DNA from: Halovivax gelatinilyticus
GTDB lineage: Archaea > Halobacteriota > Halobacteria > Halobacteriales > Natrialbaceae
DNA length: 64,000 bases
Direction: 5' to 3'
Assembly (NCBI RefSeq): GCF_024300625.1
Contig: NZ_CP101322.1
Span: 2,369,992 to 2,433,991 of the forward strand
Under the pieces are notes generated by a model that searched no databases, was not told the origin of the DNA, and worked only from the letters and a program-made list of their open reading frames with translations. Positions 1-8,026 of the stretch are shown here, one piece after another (the first letter of the stretch is position 1; the number at the start of each line of letters is the position of its first letter). Made by a program: the position numbers and the translations under genes.

Positions 1-1290
1 ATCGAGCCGGGTGAACCGCCAGTCGTCGATCGGTCGCGCCTCGACGTCCAGCTCCGAATCCAGCCCTCGCGCCAGCAGAGTTCGCGTCGTCGGTCGAATC
101 ACCGCCGAGAGGGGCAGGCGCGTGTCCGGGTAGAAGCGGTGACGAAGCGCCGAAGGGATCGTCTCTCCGAACGCGCTCGCGTACGAGCGGTCACCGTACT
201 CGCAGAGAACTGTCCGGACGAGCGTAGCCAGTTCCTCGCGCCGGTCGTCGAACGCCCGCGGCAGGCTCTCGACGATCCGGAGGTCGTCGCCGACCGGCGA
301 GATAACGACGGCCGCCACCGCCTCGCCGTCGACGCGACCGACGTAGGTGACGTACTCTGGCGACGGGTTCGAGAGGCGCCAGCGGTAGAACTCGCTCGTC
401 CGGTTCGCGTGGATCGCGTCGGGTACGTTCTGTCGATAGATGAACTCCAGGAGCTCGTACGGCGGCGTCTCGTGGCGCTCGACGACCATCGAACCGGCGC
501 CGTTCCACGTCGCCGTCAACTCGTCAGATCGGGCGAGGGCGCCCGAAAGCGCACCCGAGAGGGTCCGCTTTACTTCAGAGGCGGCCCTCGCACCGAGGCT
601 TGTCGGATTCAGCGTCGTCCGTTCGTCCCGCGTCGGGGCGGCCCCGCCGCTCGTCGCGGCTCCGTCGTCGACTGAACGTTCATCGGTTGTCGCGACTCCG
701 CCGTCGGCCCTGCCTCCATCGCTCGTCGCGGCTCCACTACCGTCGTCCCGCGAGCCCGTTTCGCCCTCGCCGGCAGGTTCCTCCCGCGTCGAGTCTCTCA
801 CGCCGATCGCGTCGGCGAGGGCCGCCGGATCCTGCAGGCGGTAGTACATCGGGACGGTCCCGATCTCCCGCCAGCCGTGTTTGAGGTTGCCCGGTTTCGA
901 GTACTGGTTCGGGAAGTTGAAACACAGCGCCGGCGATCGCTCGGCGTAGTACTCGAGGGCGCGCTCGTTCATCCGGCTGAACAACCCCCGTCGGCGGTGA
1001 TCCGGATGGACCATCGTATCGCAGGGCTGGAACGCCAGTCGCGTCTCGCCGTCGATCCGAAGTTCCAGCGCGAAGAAGGCCCGACAGCCGACGATCTCGC
1101 CGTCGCGCGTCGCGACGAGGATCGGAACGTGGTCGACGTAGGGGTTGTCCACGAACTTCCAGCGGAACCACGCGCGTCCCCACTCGCGATCGAAGACCGA
1201 CGCGTGTAGCGACAGCAGCGGGTCCGTATCGCGCTCGCGGAAGTGCCGAATTCGGTAGGCATCCGGCGCCCGTGTGGTGTCGAGGCTCAC
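1..1290 (-). CDS. GNAT-family N-acetyltransferase, 3' end outside window
   Basis: 430 residues lie inside the window and the frame is still open at base 1, so the C-terminus is missing. The start is a GTG at 1290, giving MSLDTTRAPDAYRIRHFRER. The first ~130 residues read as an acetyltransferase domain, with MVHPDHRRRGLFSRMNERAL as the acetyl-CoA-binding motif A (Q/R-x-x-G-x-G/A-like). A low-complexity acidic linker follows, about residues 150-215. A second GNAT-like half follows, with FYRWRLSNPSPEYVTYVGR and VDGEAVAAVVIS. This double-GNAT layout with a disordered linker is seen in haloarchaeal proteins annotated only as GNAT; the substrate cannot be inferred. The next gene lies downstream of this start on the same strand, about 100 bases away. 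Confidence 0.85.
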   Translation of the reverse strand, partial: MSLDTTRAPDAYRIRHFRERDTDPLLSLHASVFDREWGRAWFRWKFVDNPYVDHVPILVATRDGEIVGCRAFFALELRIDGETRLAFQPCDTMVHPDHRRRGLFSRMNERALEYYAERSPALCFNFPNQYSKPGNLKHGWREIGTVPMYYRLQDPAALADAIGVRDSTREEPAGEGETGSRDDGSGAATSDGGRADGGVATTDERSVDDGAATSGGAAPTRDERTTLNPTSLGARAASEVKRTLSGALSGALARSDELTATWNGAGSMVVERHETPPYELLEFIYRQNVPDAIHANRTSEFYRWRLSNPSPEYVTYVGRVDGEAVAAVVISPVGDDLRIVESLPRAFDDRREELATLVRTVLCEYGDRSYASAFGETIPSALRHRFYPDTRLPLSAVIRPTTRTLLARGLDSELDVEARPIDDWRFTRLD

Positions 1291-1396
1291 GAGACTGAAT
1301 CCGAGTACAGGGTCACTACGCCGGTATAGCTGCTCCCTGCGACGGCAGGTCACACCCGTTACGCCCGACCGTGAACGCGAGTAATTTCGAACAGGC

Positions 1397-1564
1397 TTAG
1401 GCTACGGTGACGATCACCCCACGACGAGTGGGATCGACGAATTCGCCGTAGCCACGTTCGCTCGCGATTCGAACCGAGGACCGGTCGCGAAGGCGCGACC
1501 TACACCACTCGACCGCCGGCGTATCCTCGGCGTACGAGTACGTCCGCGTACACGTTCGTCTCAT
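1397..1564 (-). CDS. small hypothetical protein coupled to upstream gene
   Basis: 55 residues starting MRRTCTRTYSYAED and ending GVIVTVA. Its ATG (1562-1564) overlaps the TGA stop of the zinc-ribbon membrane protein in an ATGA arrangement, which suggests translational coupling. The middle (AVEWCRSRLRDRSSVRIA) looks like a short helix followed by a beta strand. I do not recognise a family. Coupling and position support a real gene, but the length is small and the Arg content is high for a haloarchaeal protein, so it could be a chance extension. Confidence 0.45.
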   Translation of the reverse strand: MRRTCTRTYSYAEDTPAVEWCRSRLRDRSSVRIASERGYGEFVDPTRRGVIVTVA

Positions 1565-2511
1565 CCGATCGCACCGCGGTAACCGGCGCCGGAGTCGGCG
1601 ATCTCGGGATCGAACTCGAGCAGGCGACGCTCGCACTCGCGACACCGGAGCGTGTGTACCTCGGCGGCGAAGCAGCACGACTCGACCGTCGTCTCGTCCG
1701 TCGATATCGATCCGTCGCAGGCCGGACACCGCTCGAGAAGCGCCCGGATCGACTCGAGCAGCTCGACGCGCTGTTCGACGGGGACGTCGTACCAGCTCGG
1801 CGTTTCGTCATCAGCGCACGCCTCGCTCCGCTCCGCTAGTACGTCCTGACACGACAGGTCGACCTGCATGGCGAGTTCGGACGGCCACCGTCGAACGCGG
1901 TGGCCGACTCGGACGGCCGGGTACGAGCGATCGAGGTCGGCGATCGACGCCGGGTCCACCTCGAACAGTGCGGCGAGCGCTCGCCGTCGCTCCGCGGACA
2001 GCGGTTCGTCGTCGCCGTCGGGAACCGTGCGATACCGATCGATCCGATCCGCGACGCTGTCGACGAAGGGGTCGCGAAGGTGGCGGTCGTCCGACGGCTC
2101 CCCTCGCGCGCTGGATCCGTCGGGCACTCCGTTCGCGTCCGCCGTCGTGACGCCGATGCCGGCCAGAACGGCCGCGGCGTCGACTCGGTCGTCGCGCTCG
2201 GCGTCGAGGTCCGCGAACGCGGTGGCGATATCGTCGTCGGACGGCCGCCCGTGCGATTCGTCGAACCACTTTCGCGTGCGCTCTGGGAGGTACCGTTTCG
2301 TCAGTTGCGGCGTTCCCGGAATCAGGTAGCCGCGGAGCCAGATCGTCGCGAGTCCGACGGCGAGGACGACCGCGCCGAGCGCGGGCCACCACCATCCGAC
2401 GGCGAACGCTGCGAGACCCGCGAGGACGACGTTCACGGCTGTACAGGGCAAACACCGGTTGTCTCCGGTGTGTGACGGGTTCGTGACCCGGTCGATCAAC
2501 GTCGACGCCAT
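1561..2511 (-). CDS. membrane protein with C-terminal zinc ribbon
   Basis: 316 residues. Starting at MASTLIDRVTNPSHTGDNRC puts the NRCLPCTAVN motif near the N-terminus; an ATG nine codons upstream (2538) is also possible. Two closely spaced hydrophobic segments (VVLAGLAAFAVGWWWPALGA and AVVLAVGLATIWL) make a membrane hairpin. A long acidic cytoplasmic region follows. The C-terminal ~60 residues hold paired cysteines (CPACDGS, CCFAAE, CRECERR), typical of a zinc ribbon. This is a conserved haloarchaeal architecture of unknown function. The start is divergent from the 63-residue membrane protein at 2610, with about 100 bases between them for two promoters. Confidence 0.85.
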   Translation of the reverse strand: MASTLIDRVTNPSHTGDNRCLPCTAVNVVLAGLAAFAVGWWWPALGAVVLAVGLATIWLRGYLIPGTPQLTKRYLPERTRKWFDESHGRPSDDDIATAFADLDAERDDRVDAAAVLAGIGVTTADANGVPDGSSARGEPSDDRHLRDPFVDSVADRIDRYRTVPDGDDEPLSAERRRALAALFEVDPASIADLDRSYPAVRVGHRVRRWPSELAMQVDLSCQDVLAERSEACADDETPSWYDVPVEQRVELLESIRALLERCPACDGSISTDETTVESCCFAAEVHTLRCRECERRLLEFDPEIADSGAGYRGAIG

Positions 2512-2609
2512 CGGAAGCGCTACGACTGCCAGCGCCAAAATACGCGGGCGTGTCGAGGACCGATTCGGCGGTGAGAAAACTGATAGTGGCCGACCCGAAA
2601 CGAGTGCGC

Positions 2610-2801
2610 ATGGACCTCGATGCGGTACGCTGGAATCAGCACTTTCGCAACACGGTCATCGCCATCGTCGTTCTCTGGCTCTATCAGGTCTGGCAGGGCG
2701 CACTCGACATTTCGCTCATCGTCCTCGTGGTCGCGCTCTATCTCGGCTTCGCTATCCCGTTCGACCTCCTCAGACACAGAATCGTCGACGCAGACCGGTG
2801 A
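2610..2801 (+). CDS. 63-residue two-helix membrane protein
   Basis: The predicted protein is MDLDAVRWNQHFRNTVIAIV onward, with two transmembrane segments (VIAIVVLWLYQVW and ISLIVLVVALYLGFAIPF) and a short charged tail. The start was chosen at the ATG at 2610 because the paralogue at 6886 begins MDLSPIRLRYHLVNTTIVIA and is also exactly 63 residues. The two share the layout MDL-x5-R-x2-NT-(I/V)-IA-(I/V)-x-L-x-YQ. Function unknown. It sits between a divergent membrane protein and the 3' end of a sensor kinase. Confidence 0.75.
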   Translation: MDLDAVRWNQHFRNTVIAIVVLWLYQVWQGALDISLIVLVVALYLGFAIPFDLLRHRIVDADR

Positions 2802-2896
2802 ACGACCTTCCGTCTCCGAAACGGGGTCGGAGCGATGTTCGTGGCTCTCGCAGCCGTTTCGATCTCTCGGACGTCAGATGCGGTCGAAACGCGCCG

Positions 2897-4909
2897 TCAC
2901 TCGTCGATGCCGGGAAGCGTGACGTAGAACGTCGCGCCTTCGCCGGGCTCGGAGTCGACCCAGATGTCACCGCCGTGGCGCTCGATGATCCGTTCACAGA
3001 GGGCCAGTCCGATACCGGACCCAGCGTGCTCGCTGCGGCTGTGAAGTCGCTGGAACACCTCGAACACGACCGCCTGATCGTCGGGGTCGATGCCGATCCC
3101 CTCGTCGGCGACCGAGACGATCCAGTCGGTTCCGGTTTCGGCCGCGAGCGCGGGCTCGAGACGCTCGGCTTCGACGTGAATCGTCGGCGGTTCGTCGCCG
3201 CTGTACTCGATGGCGTTCTCGAAGAGGTTCTGGAACACCTGTCGAAGCTGACCCGGGTCGCCTTCGACGGTGGGGAGCGAGTCGACGGTAACGGACGCGT
3301 CAGTCCGATCGATGCATACCGTTAGATCGGAGCGGACCGCAGCGACGAGCGTCTCGAGGTCGACCGGTTCGAGCGGCTCGCCCTGGGTCTCGACGCGCGA
3401 GTACTCGAGCAGGCCCCGAATCATCTCCCGCATGCGGTCGGCGCCGTCGACGGCGAACCCGATGAACTCCTCGCCGTCTTCGTCGAGTTCGTCGGCGTAC
3501 CGCCGATCCAACAGCTGGAGGTACGACGAGACCATCCGTAGCGGCTCTTGCAGGTCGTGGGAGGCCGCGTAGGCGAACTGTTCGAGCCGTTCGTTCGACT
3601 GTTCGAGCTGGTAGACGAGGTTCTCCAGTCGACGTTCGCGCAGTTTGTGCGCCGTTATGTCCTGGACCGCACCTCTTAGCGTGACGACTTCGCCGTCTTC
3701 GACGTCCGTAACGCCCTGAATGCGAAGCCACCGTATCTCGTTCGTCCGAGTTTCGATCCGCGCTTCGGTGTCGAACGGTTCGCGGGCGTCGATCGCCGTC
3801 TCGATCGCCGAGCGAACCCGCTCGCGATCCGCCTCGTGGTACATCTCCAGGATGTCCTCGAGCGGCGGCTCCTCGTCTCCGTCGATCCCGAGGAGCTCGA
3901 AGATGTGGTCGGTCCAGAAGACGTCCATCGTCTCTGGATCGATCTCCCAGCCGCCGACGTCGGCGATGTGCTCGGTCTGTTCGAAGAGATCGAGGGTTCG
4001 TTTGAGTTCGCGCTCTCGATCCGTGCGCTCGGTAACGTCGCGATCGGAGACGATGATCGAAACGACGTCACCGTCGTCGTCGGTGACCGGTCTGAAAAAT
4101 CCCTCCAGCGTGTAGGTATCGCCGTTCGAGCGGGTGAGGTCGGCATCGAACTCGACGTACTCGCCGGCCGCCGCCCGCTTCGTCCAGCACTTGACGGCGT
4201 CGGCGTGATCGTCTCGCTCGCCCCACCACGGCGTCTCCCAGAACGGCTGGCCGACGACGTCCGCCAGTTCGGCGTCGACGTACTTCATCGCCGTCTCGTT
4301 AATGTCTCGGACCGTTCCGTCGGGTTCGAGTAACCCGACGAGGATGTTCGGGTCCTCGAAGATCGCGTCGAACCGTCGCTCGGTCTGGACGTTTTCGATC
4401 GCGCTCGCGAGTACGTTCGCGACGTTTTTTACGAACGTCGCGTCCCGGTCGGTGAACGACTTTCGGTCGGTCGAGTGGGTCCCCAGGATGCCCCACGGCT
4501 CCTCGACCGAGCCGATGATGACGCTGATCCCGGCGCGAACGTCGTGATCCGTGAGCAGTTCCGGCCCCGAAAAGCGCGTTTCGGTCCGGAGATCCTCGAC
4601 GATCACCGGCGCCTCGGTGAGCAGGGTGTAGCCCGCTTGCGAGTCGCGGTCGGTGGGTACCGACGCACTTCCGACGAGACCCTCCTGCCAGCCCACTCCC
4701 TGTCTGAGGAGGACGCTATCACCGTCCGGCGTCAATTCCAGAACCTTCGCGTACTCGGTGTCGAGCACCTCGGTGATAACGGCACAGGCGTCCGCCATTA
4801 GCTGATCGAGATCGTCCGTTTCGAGCGCCCGTTGACCGAGTTCTGCGACGACTGATTGCTGTCTCACCTCCGTTCTGAGATCGGAACTCTCGCCTGGTGG
4901 TGAACCCAT
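2897..4909 (-). CDS. GAF-PAS-PAS sensor histidine kinase
   Basis: 670 residues from the ATG at 4909 (MGSPPGESSDLRTEVR). An ATG 17 codons upstream is possible but adds a basic, untypical stretch. Order of domains: GAF about 20-180, a PAS domain about 185-300, a second PAS with PAC segment about 305-425, then a dimerisation/phosphoacceptor domain with ASHDLQEPLRMV and the phospho-His at about 451. The ATPase domain has the N box (LFENAIEYS), G1 (ADEGIGID) and G2 (GSGIGLAL). No membrane helix is visible, so it is probably a soluble cytoplasmic sensor. The GAF could bind a ligand or chromophore. No response regulator is adjacent; the HTH_10 regulator at 5148 is divergent and may be functionally linked. 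Confidence 0.93.
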   Translation of the reverse strand: MGSPPGESSDLRTEVRQQSVVAELGQRALETDDLDQLMADACAVITEVLDTEYAKVLELTPDGDSVLLRQGVGWQEGLVGSASVPTDRDSQAGYTLLTEAPVIVEDLRTETRFSGPELLTDHDVRAGISVIIGSVEEPWGILGTHSTDRKSFTDRDATFVKNVANVLASAIENVQTERRFDAIFEDPNILVGLLEPDGTVRDINETAMKYVDAELADVVGQPFWETPWWGERDDHADAVKCWTKRAAAGEYVEFDADLTRSNGDTYTLEGFFRPVTDDDGDVVSIIVSDRDVTERTDRERELKRTLDLFEQTEHIADVGGWEIDPETMDVFWTDHIFELLGIDGDEEPPLEDILEMYHEADRERVRSAIETAIDAREPFDTEARIETRTNEIRWLRIQGVTDVEDGEVVTLRGAVQDITAHKLRERRLENLVYQLEQSNERLEQFAYAASHDLQEPLRMVSSYLQLLDRRYADELDEDGEEFIGFAVDGADRMREMIRGLLEYSRVETQGEPLEPVDLETLVAAVRSDLTVCIDRTDASVTVDSLPTVEGDPGQLRQVFQNLFENAIEYSGDEPPTIHVEAERLEPALAAETGTDWIVSVADEGIGIDPDDQAVVFEVFQRLHSRSEHAGSGIGLALCERIIERHGGDIWVDSEPGEGATFYVTLPGIDE

Positions 4910-5147
4910 CTGATCAGGACAACGGGTGAGAAACGGGTAAACCCTGCTGTTCACGTACACGATCCGTGATAGGACGGATGGCTGACCCGCCGTGGACGCT
5001 GGGCGAATCGGCCCCCGCTCGAGCCGGATCCCGCTCGGTCCTCGATCGCGGTCGACGTCGGTTCGGTCGAACGGATCCGACCGGTGGCGTCGTTGCCCCG
5101 GCGAATGTCTCCCGTCCTATTACCCTGCCGGCCACCCAGTAGTAGGT

Positions 5148-5807
5148 ATGAGCGTCATCGCGGAGATCGCAGTTCCGGCGGACGCGCTCGCGCTTGCCGC
5201 GCTGTTCGAGGCGGACGGCGACGCGACCCTCCAGGTCGAACGCCTCGCGAGTCACAGCCGGAAGTGGGTGATGCCGGCCGTCTGGCTCAGTGCGTCCGAC
5301 GTCCGATCGGCCGCGGACCTGATCGAGGCGGACTCCGCCGTCGAGGCGGTCGAACTGGTGGACGTCGAGGGGCCGAACGCGTTCGCCCTCGTCCAGTGGG
5401 GAGCGGAGATTCAGCGCCTGGTCGACGCGGTCCTGGACCGACACGGCGTCGTCGTCGAGGCCAGTGCGGCGGGCGGGACGTGGTACCTGAAATTGAAATT
5501 CGTCGAGCGAACCGCCCTTACTGATTTTCAAGCCTACACTAGCGAACGCGATCTTTCGGTGGACCTTCGACGCCTCGCGGACGCGACGGCCGCTCCCGAC
5601 GAGGCGTACGACCTGACGGCCGAACAGCGCGAGACGCTTTTACTCGCCCACCGGATGGGGTACTTCGACGTCCCGCGCGAGGCGCAGATCGAGGATCTCG
5701 CGGCGGCACTCGACATCTCGACCAACTCCGTCTCGGAACGGCTCCGCCGGGCGACGAAGGCCCTCACCGAGAACACGATCGGTGACCAGGCAGGTCGACG
5801 AGCGTGA
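5148..5807 (+). CDS. HTH_10 (bacterio-opsin activator type) regulator
   Basis: 219 residues starting MSVIAEIAVPADALALAALF at the ATG at 5148. The N-terminal ~150 residues form the sensory beta-alpha domain typical of haloarchaeal Bat-like regulators (SRKWVMPAVWLSASD). The C-terminus has the HTH_10 helix-turn-helix: LTAEQRETLLLAHRMGYFDV, then AALDISTNSVSERLRRATKA as the recognition region. The family regulates transcription, but targets cannot be named. It diverges from the histidine kinase with a ~240-base shared upstream region. A GTG-started reading frame overlaps its stop codon. Confidence 0.9.
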   Translation: MSVIAEIAVPADALALAALFEADGDATLQVERLASHSRKWVMPAVWLSASDVRSAADLIEADSAVEAVELVDVEGPNAFALVQWGAEIQRLVDAVLDRHGVVVEASAAGGTWYLKLKFVERTALTDFQAYTSERDLSVDLRRLADATAAPDEAYDLTAEQRETLLLAHRMGYFDVPREAQIEDLAAALDISTNSVSERLRRATKALTENTIGDQAGRRA

Positions 5808-6082
5808 CCGGTCACCCGATTTCAGTGGGTGAGTTCCTCGAACGCGTCGCCGAGATCGACTCGCCGTCCGAATCACTGGATACGGACGACCCATCCCTCC
5901 AGAACAGTGAATCGCTCCGCCGAGAGCGGCGATACCCGTCTTTCGAGAGGTGGCGATGTCCGTCTGTCGAACGACGGCGATATCCGTCTATCGAGAACGG
6001 CCAACCCGTCCGTCGATATCGATCGCTGACGACCCCAGTAACCGTCACTTTCTCCGCGGTGGCCCGAATAATCACCGGCTAG
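5804..6082 (+). CDS. doubtful small ORF overlapping regulator stop
   Basis: A GTG at 5804 overlaps the stop of the HTH_10 gene (GTGA) and opens 92 codons. The first 28 residues (VTGHPISVGEFLERVAEIDS...) look like a genuine acidic haloarchaeal protein start. From about residue 38 the frame runs through a tandem repeat and becomes Arg-rich (RRYPSFERWRCPSVERRRYP), unlike neighbours. It may be a decayed coupled gene or chance. The rest of the 5808-6199 gap holds the repeat and a TACATAAG motif near 6136, a possible promoter for the next gene. Confidence 0.25.
   Translation: MTGHPISVGEFLERVAEIDSPSESLDTDDPSLQNSESLRRERRYPSFERWRCPSVERRRYPSIENGQPVRRYRSLTTPVTVTFSAVARIITG
5928..5999. repeat. 24-bp imperfect tandem repeat, 3 copies
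   Basis: Three adjacent 24-base units begin at 5928, 5952 and 5976, all of the form GGCGAT-(A/G)-(C/T)-CCGTCT-N-TCGA-(G/A). They differ at a few positions each. They lie between the HTH_10 regulator and the next winged-helix gene. Confidence 0.85.
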
Positions 6083-6199
6083 GATTTGGGTAGTGACGGA
6101 TATTCGACCAACCGAATCGAACCGATTCGCCGCCGCTACATAAGGAGCCTCGAAGTCACCGCACGACGCCCTTGTCTCTCTGCCATCACCTCACAGTCG

Positions 6200-6793
6200 A
6201 TGAGCGATCCAGACTTCACCCGACCGATCACGGTAACCCCGACTTGGCCGCACGACGACCGATCGCCGCGACGCAACTCGAGACTCTCTCGGCCGCCCGA
6301 TCGACCACCCCACAATACGTCGAACGACGACCCGAATCGGGGCGATCCCGGTCGAGACGAGGGCTACTCGGCGACCGGTCGGTCGCGACCGGACGCCGCC
6401 CAGCCGACGTCCGACGAATCCGGCGGTGCGTTCACCAGCGGACCGGGCGAATCGGCCCATCCGGTGGCGACGAGCGAACTGTTCGACCTGCTATCTAACG
6501 CCGAGCGTCGCGTCCTCTGTGCGATGCTCTGTGACGTGACCGGCGAGGTATCGGTCGAGTCGCTCGCGACGGAACTGGCTCGACGGACGCGGGCCGACGG
6601 ACGCGACCGCGCCGTCCGGTCGGCGTCGATCTCGCTCGTGCACAACCACCTCCCGCACCTCGCGGCGCTGGATCTGATCGAGTTCGACCGCGAGCGACAC
6701 CGCGTCGAACCGACCGAGACGTACCGTCGAATCGAATCGCCCCTCCGCACGCTGATCGACGCCGGCGCGACGCTCGTCTCGGACGGTGGGTGA
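6200..6793 (+). CDS. winged-helix regulator with disordered N-terminus (DUF7344 type)
   Basis: 197 residues from the ATG at 6200 (MSDPDFTRPITVTPTW). The first ~95 residues are Pro/Arg/Ser-rich and probably disordered. The C-terminal ~95 residues form a winged helix of the haloarchaeal DUF7344 kind: LFDLLSNAERRVLCAMLCD, ESLATELARR, then HNHLPHLAALDLIEFDRERH as recognition helix and wing. No membrane helices follow, unlike the two relatives at 40961 and 51403. It probably acts as a transcription regulator, possibly of the flanking signalling genes. An in-frame upstream ATG at 6086 would add basic low-quality sequence and was rejected. Confidence 0.75.
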   Translation: MSDPDFTRPITVTPTWPHDDRSPRRNSRLSRPPDRPPHNTSNDDPNRGDPGRDEGYSATGRSRPDAAQPTSDESGGAFTSGPGESAHPVATSELFDLLSNAERRVLCAMLCDVTGEVSVESLATELARRTRADGRDRAVRSASISLVHNHLPHLAALDLIEFDRERHRVEPTETYRRIESPLRTLIDAGATLVSDGG

Positions 6794-6885
6794 CCGCCGG
6801 CGTGGGGAGTCGAGCACCCGTCGACTCCGACCCGGTTTCCGCTCGATCGGGAAACCGTCTTGTCGATCCGGCGTGACCCGGAGGT

Positions 6886-7077
6886 ATGGACCTGTCACCG
6901 ATACGCCTCCGGTATCACCTCGTCAATACGACGATCGTTATCGCCGTTCTGCTGGCGTACCAGTCCTCTCGCTCTTCGGTCGACGTGGTACTGTTGCTCG
7001 CGGTCGCGGTCATCTACCTCGCGATCGTGATCGCGATCGACCTCGTTCGACCGCTCGAATCGAACGAGGAGACCTAG
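6886..7077 (+). CDS. 63-residue two-helix membrane protein, paralogue of 2610
   Basis: MDLSPIRLRYHLVNTTIVIA onward, 63 residues with two membrane segments (TTIVIAVLLAYQ and VVLLLAVAVIYLAIVIAIDL). Same length, same MDL start and same helix-turn-helix-tail layout as the protein at 2610. Together they bracket the sensory block of histidine kinase and two regulators. Function unknown. Confidence 0.75.
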   Translation: MDLSPIRLRYHLVNTTIVIAVLLAYQSSRSSVDVVLLLAVAVIYLAIVIAIDLVRPLESNEET

Positions 7078-7108
7078 CCGCGGAGGAGACGTAAACGCGA
7101 GAGACGCG

Positions 7109-7151
7109 TTCTCGTCGCGGTAGGGCCCCATTCTCGTTGCGGTAGGGGCCC
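7109..7151. repeat. 22-bp tandem duplication in spacer
   Basis: TTCTCGTCGCGGTAGGGCCC is followed after two bases by TTCTCGTTGCGGTAGGGGCC (copies at 7109 and 7131). They differ at two positions in 20. This lies in the non-coding gap 7078-7321. Confidence 0.8.
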
Positions 7152-7288
7152 GTCCTCGGCGCAGTTTTGGAAATCACGTCGGCATCCGTATCGGTGCTGT
7201 CGACGCCCGTCGTCCGATCTGTCGTCGCTGGCCGAGTTAGCCGGCCATTACTAGCCGATGAATAGATTAATTAAGACGAATAAACAAA

Positions 7289-7300
7289 AGATATCTATAC
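7289..7300 (+). promoter_or_regulatory. TATA box of lipoprotein gene
   Basis: AGATATCTATAC is centred about 26 bases before the ATG at 7322, in an AT-rich block (7258-7300). The spacing fits a leaderless haloarchaeal transcript and favours 7322 over the earlier ATG at 7307. Confidence 0.55.
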
Positions 7301-7321
7301 CGTCGAGTGAAGTATTTACTC

Positions 7322-7996
7322 ATGCAACGGACTGTGAGTCGTCGTCGACTCCTCGCGCTCGCAGCGATTTCCGGGGTTGTCGGGGTCGCCGGCTGCACCG
7401 GCGGAGACGATGGATCGGACAGTGGAGCCGATGGCGAATCAGACAGCGGGGACGGGGGATCGGCTGATGGCGATGACGAATCGGACGCCAGTGACGACAC
7501 CGGCGGGCTCTCACTCGATGAACCGTCAGAGACCGAACTCGTCGAGCGCGAGTCGAGTCCCGATGACCCGCTGAGTCCCGGTGAACCGGCGACGTTCGGC
7601 TCCAGAGAGCTACTCGTTCACGACATTCTCGTCGACGACGACGCCGTCTCCGCTCACGTCGATGCCGCCGACGGAAACGAACCACCGGACGACGGCGCGA
7701 TGTACGTGCTCGTCGACCTCGAAGTCCGCGTCCCCGGAGCCGAATTCCCTGTCGAGGACCTCGGCCTTTCGGTGGCCGTCGTCACCGACGGTGCAACCTA
7801 CGATCCGGCCGGTGACGCCGCCTGTTACGGCGAGGAGACGGCCCAGCTCGGCACCACCGACGATCACGAACACCACCGAGAGACGCGCTGTCTCGCCGTC
7901 CCTGACGGTACGAACGAGTCGGGCGTCCTTCGGGTCGTCTCGACGGAAGACGACGCCGAACACTTCTTTTCGCTCCCGGTCGATCGGTCGCTCTGA
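7322..7996 (+). CDS. Tat-exported lipoprotein, DUF4352-like
   Basis: 224 residues. MQRTVSRRRLLALAAISGVV carries a twin-arginine signal and ends at lipobox VAGC, so the mature protein is probably lipid-anchored on the outer face of the membrane. A Gly/Asp/Ser-rich linker follows to about residue 60. The rest is a beta-rich domain (PATFGSRELLVHDILVDDDA, AMYVLVDLEVRVPG), which resembles DUF4352-type extracellular immunoglobulin-like domains. Two cysteines (DAACYGEET and ETRCLAVP) could form a disulfide. Role unknown. Confidence 0.8.
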   Translation: MQRTVSRRRLLALAAISGVVGVAGCTGGDDGSDSGADGESDSGDGGSADGDDESDASDDTGGLSLDEPSETELVERESSPDDPLSPGEPATFGSRELLVHDILVDDDAVSAHVDAADGNEPPDDGAMYVLVDLEVRVPGAEFPVEDLGLSVAVVTDGATYDPAGDAACYGEETAQLGTTDDHEHHRETRCLAVPDGTNESGVLRVVSTEDDAEHFFSLPVDRSL

Positions 7997-8026
7997 CCGG
8001 GTCGATATTCACCGAGCGGGTCGATT

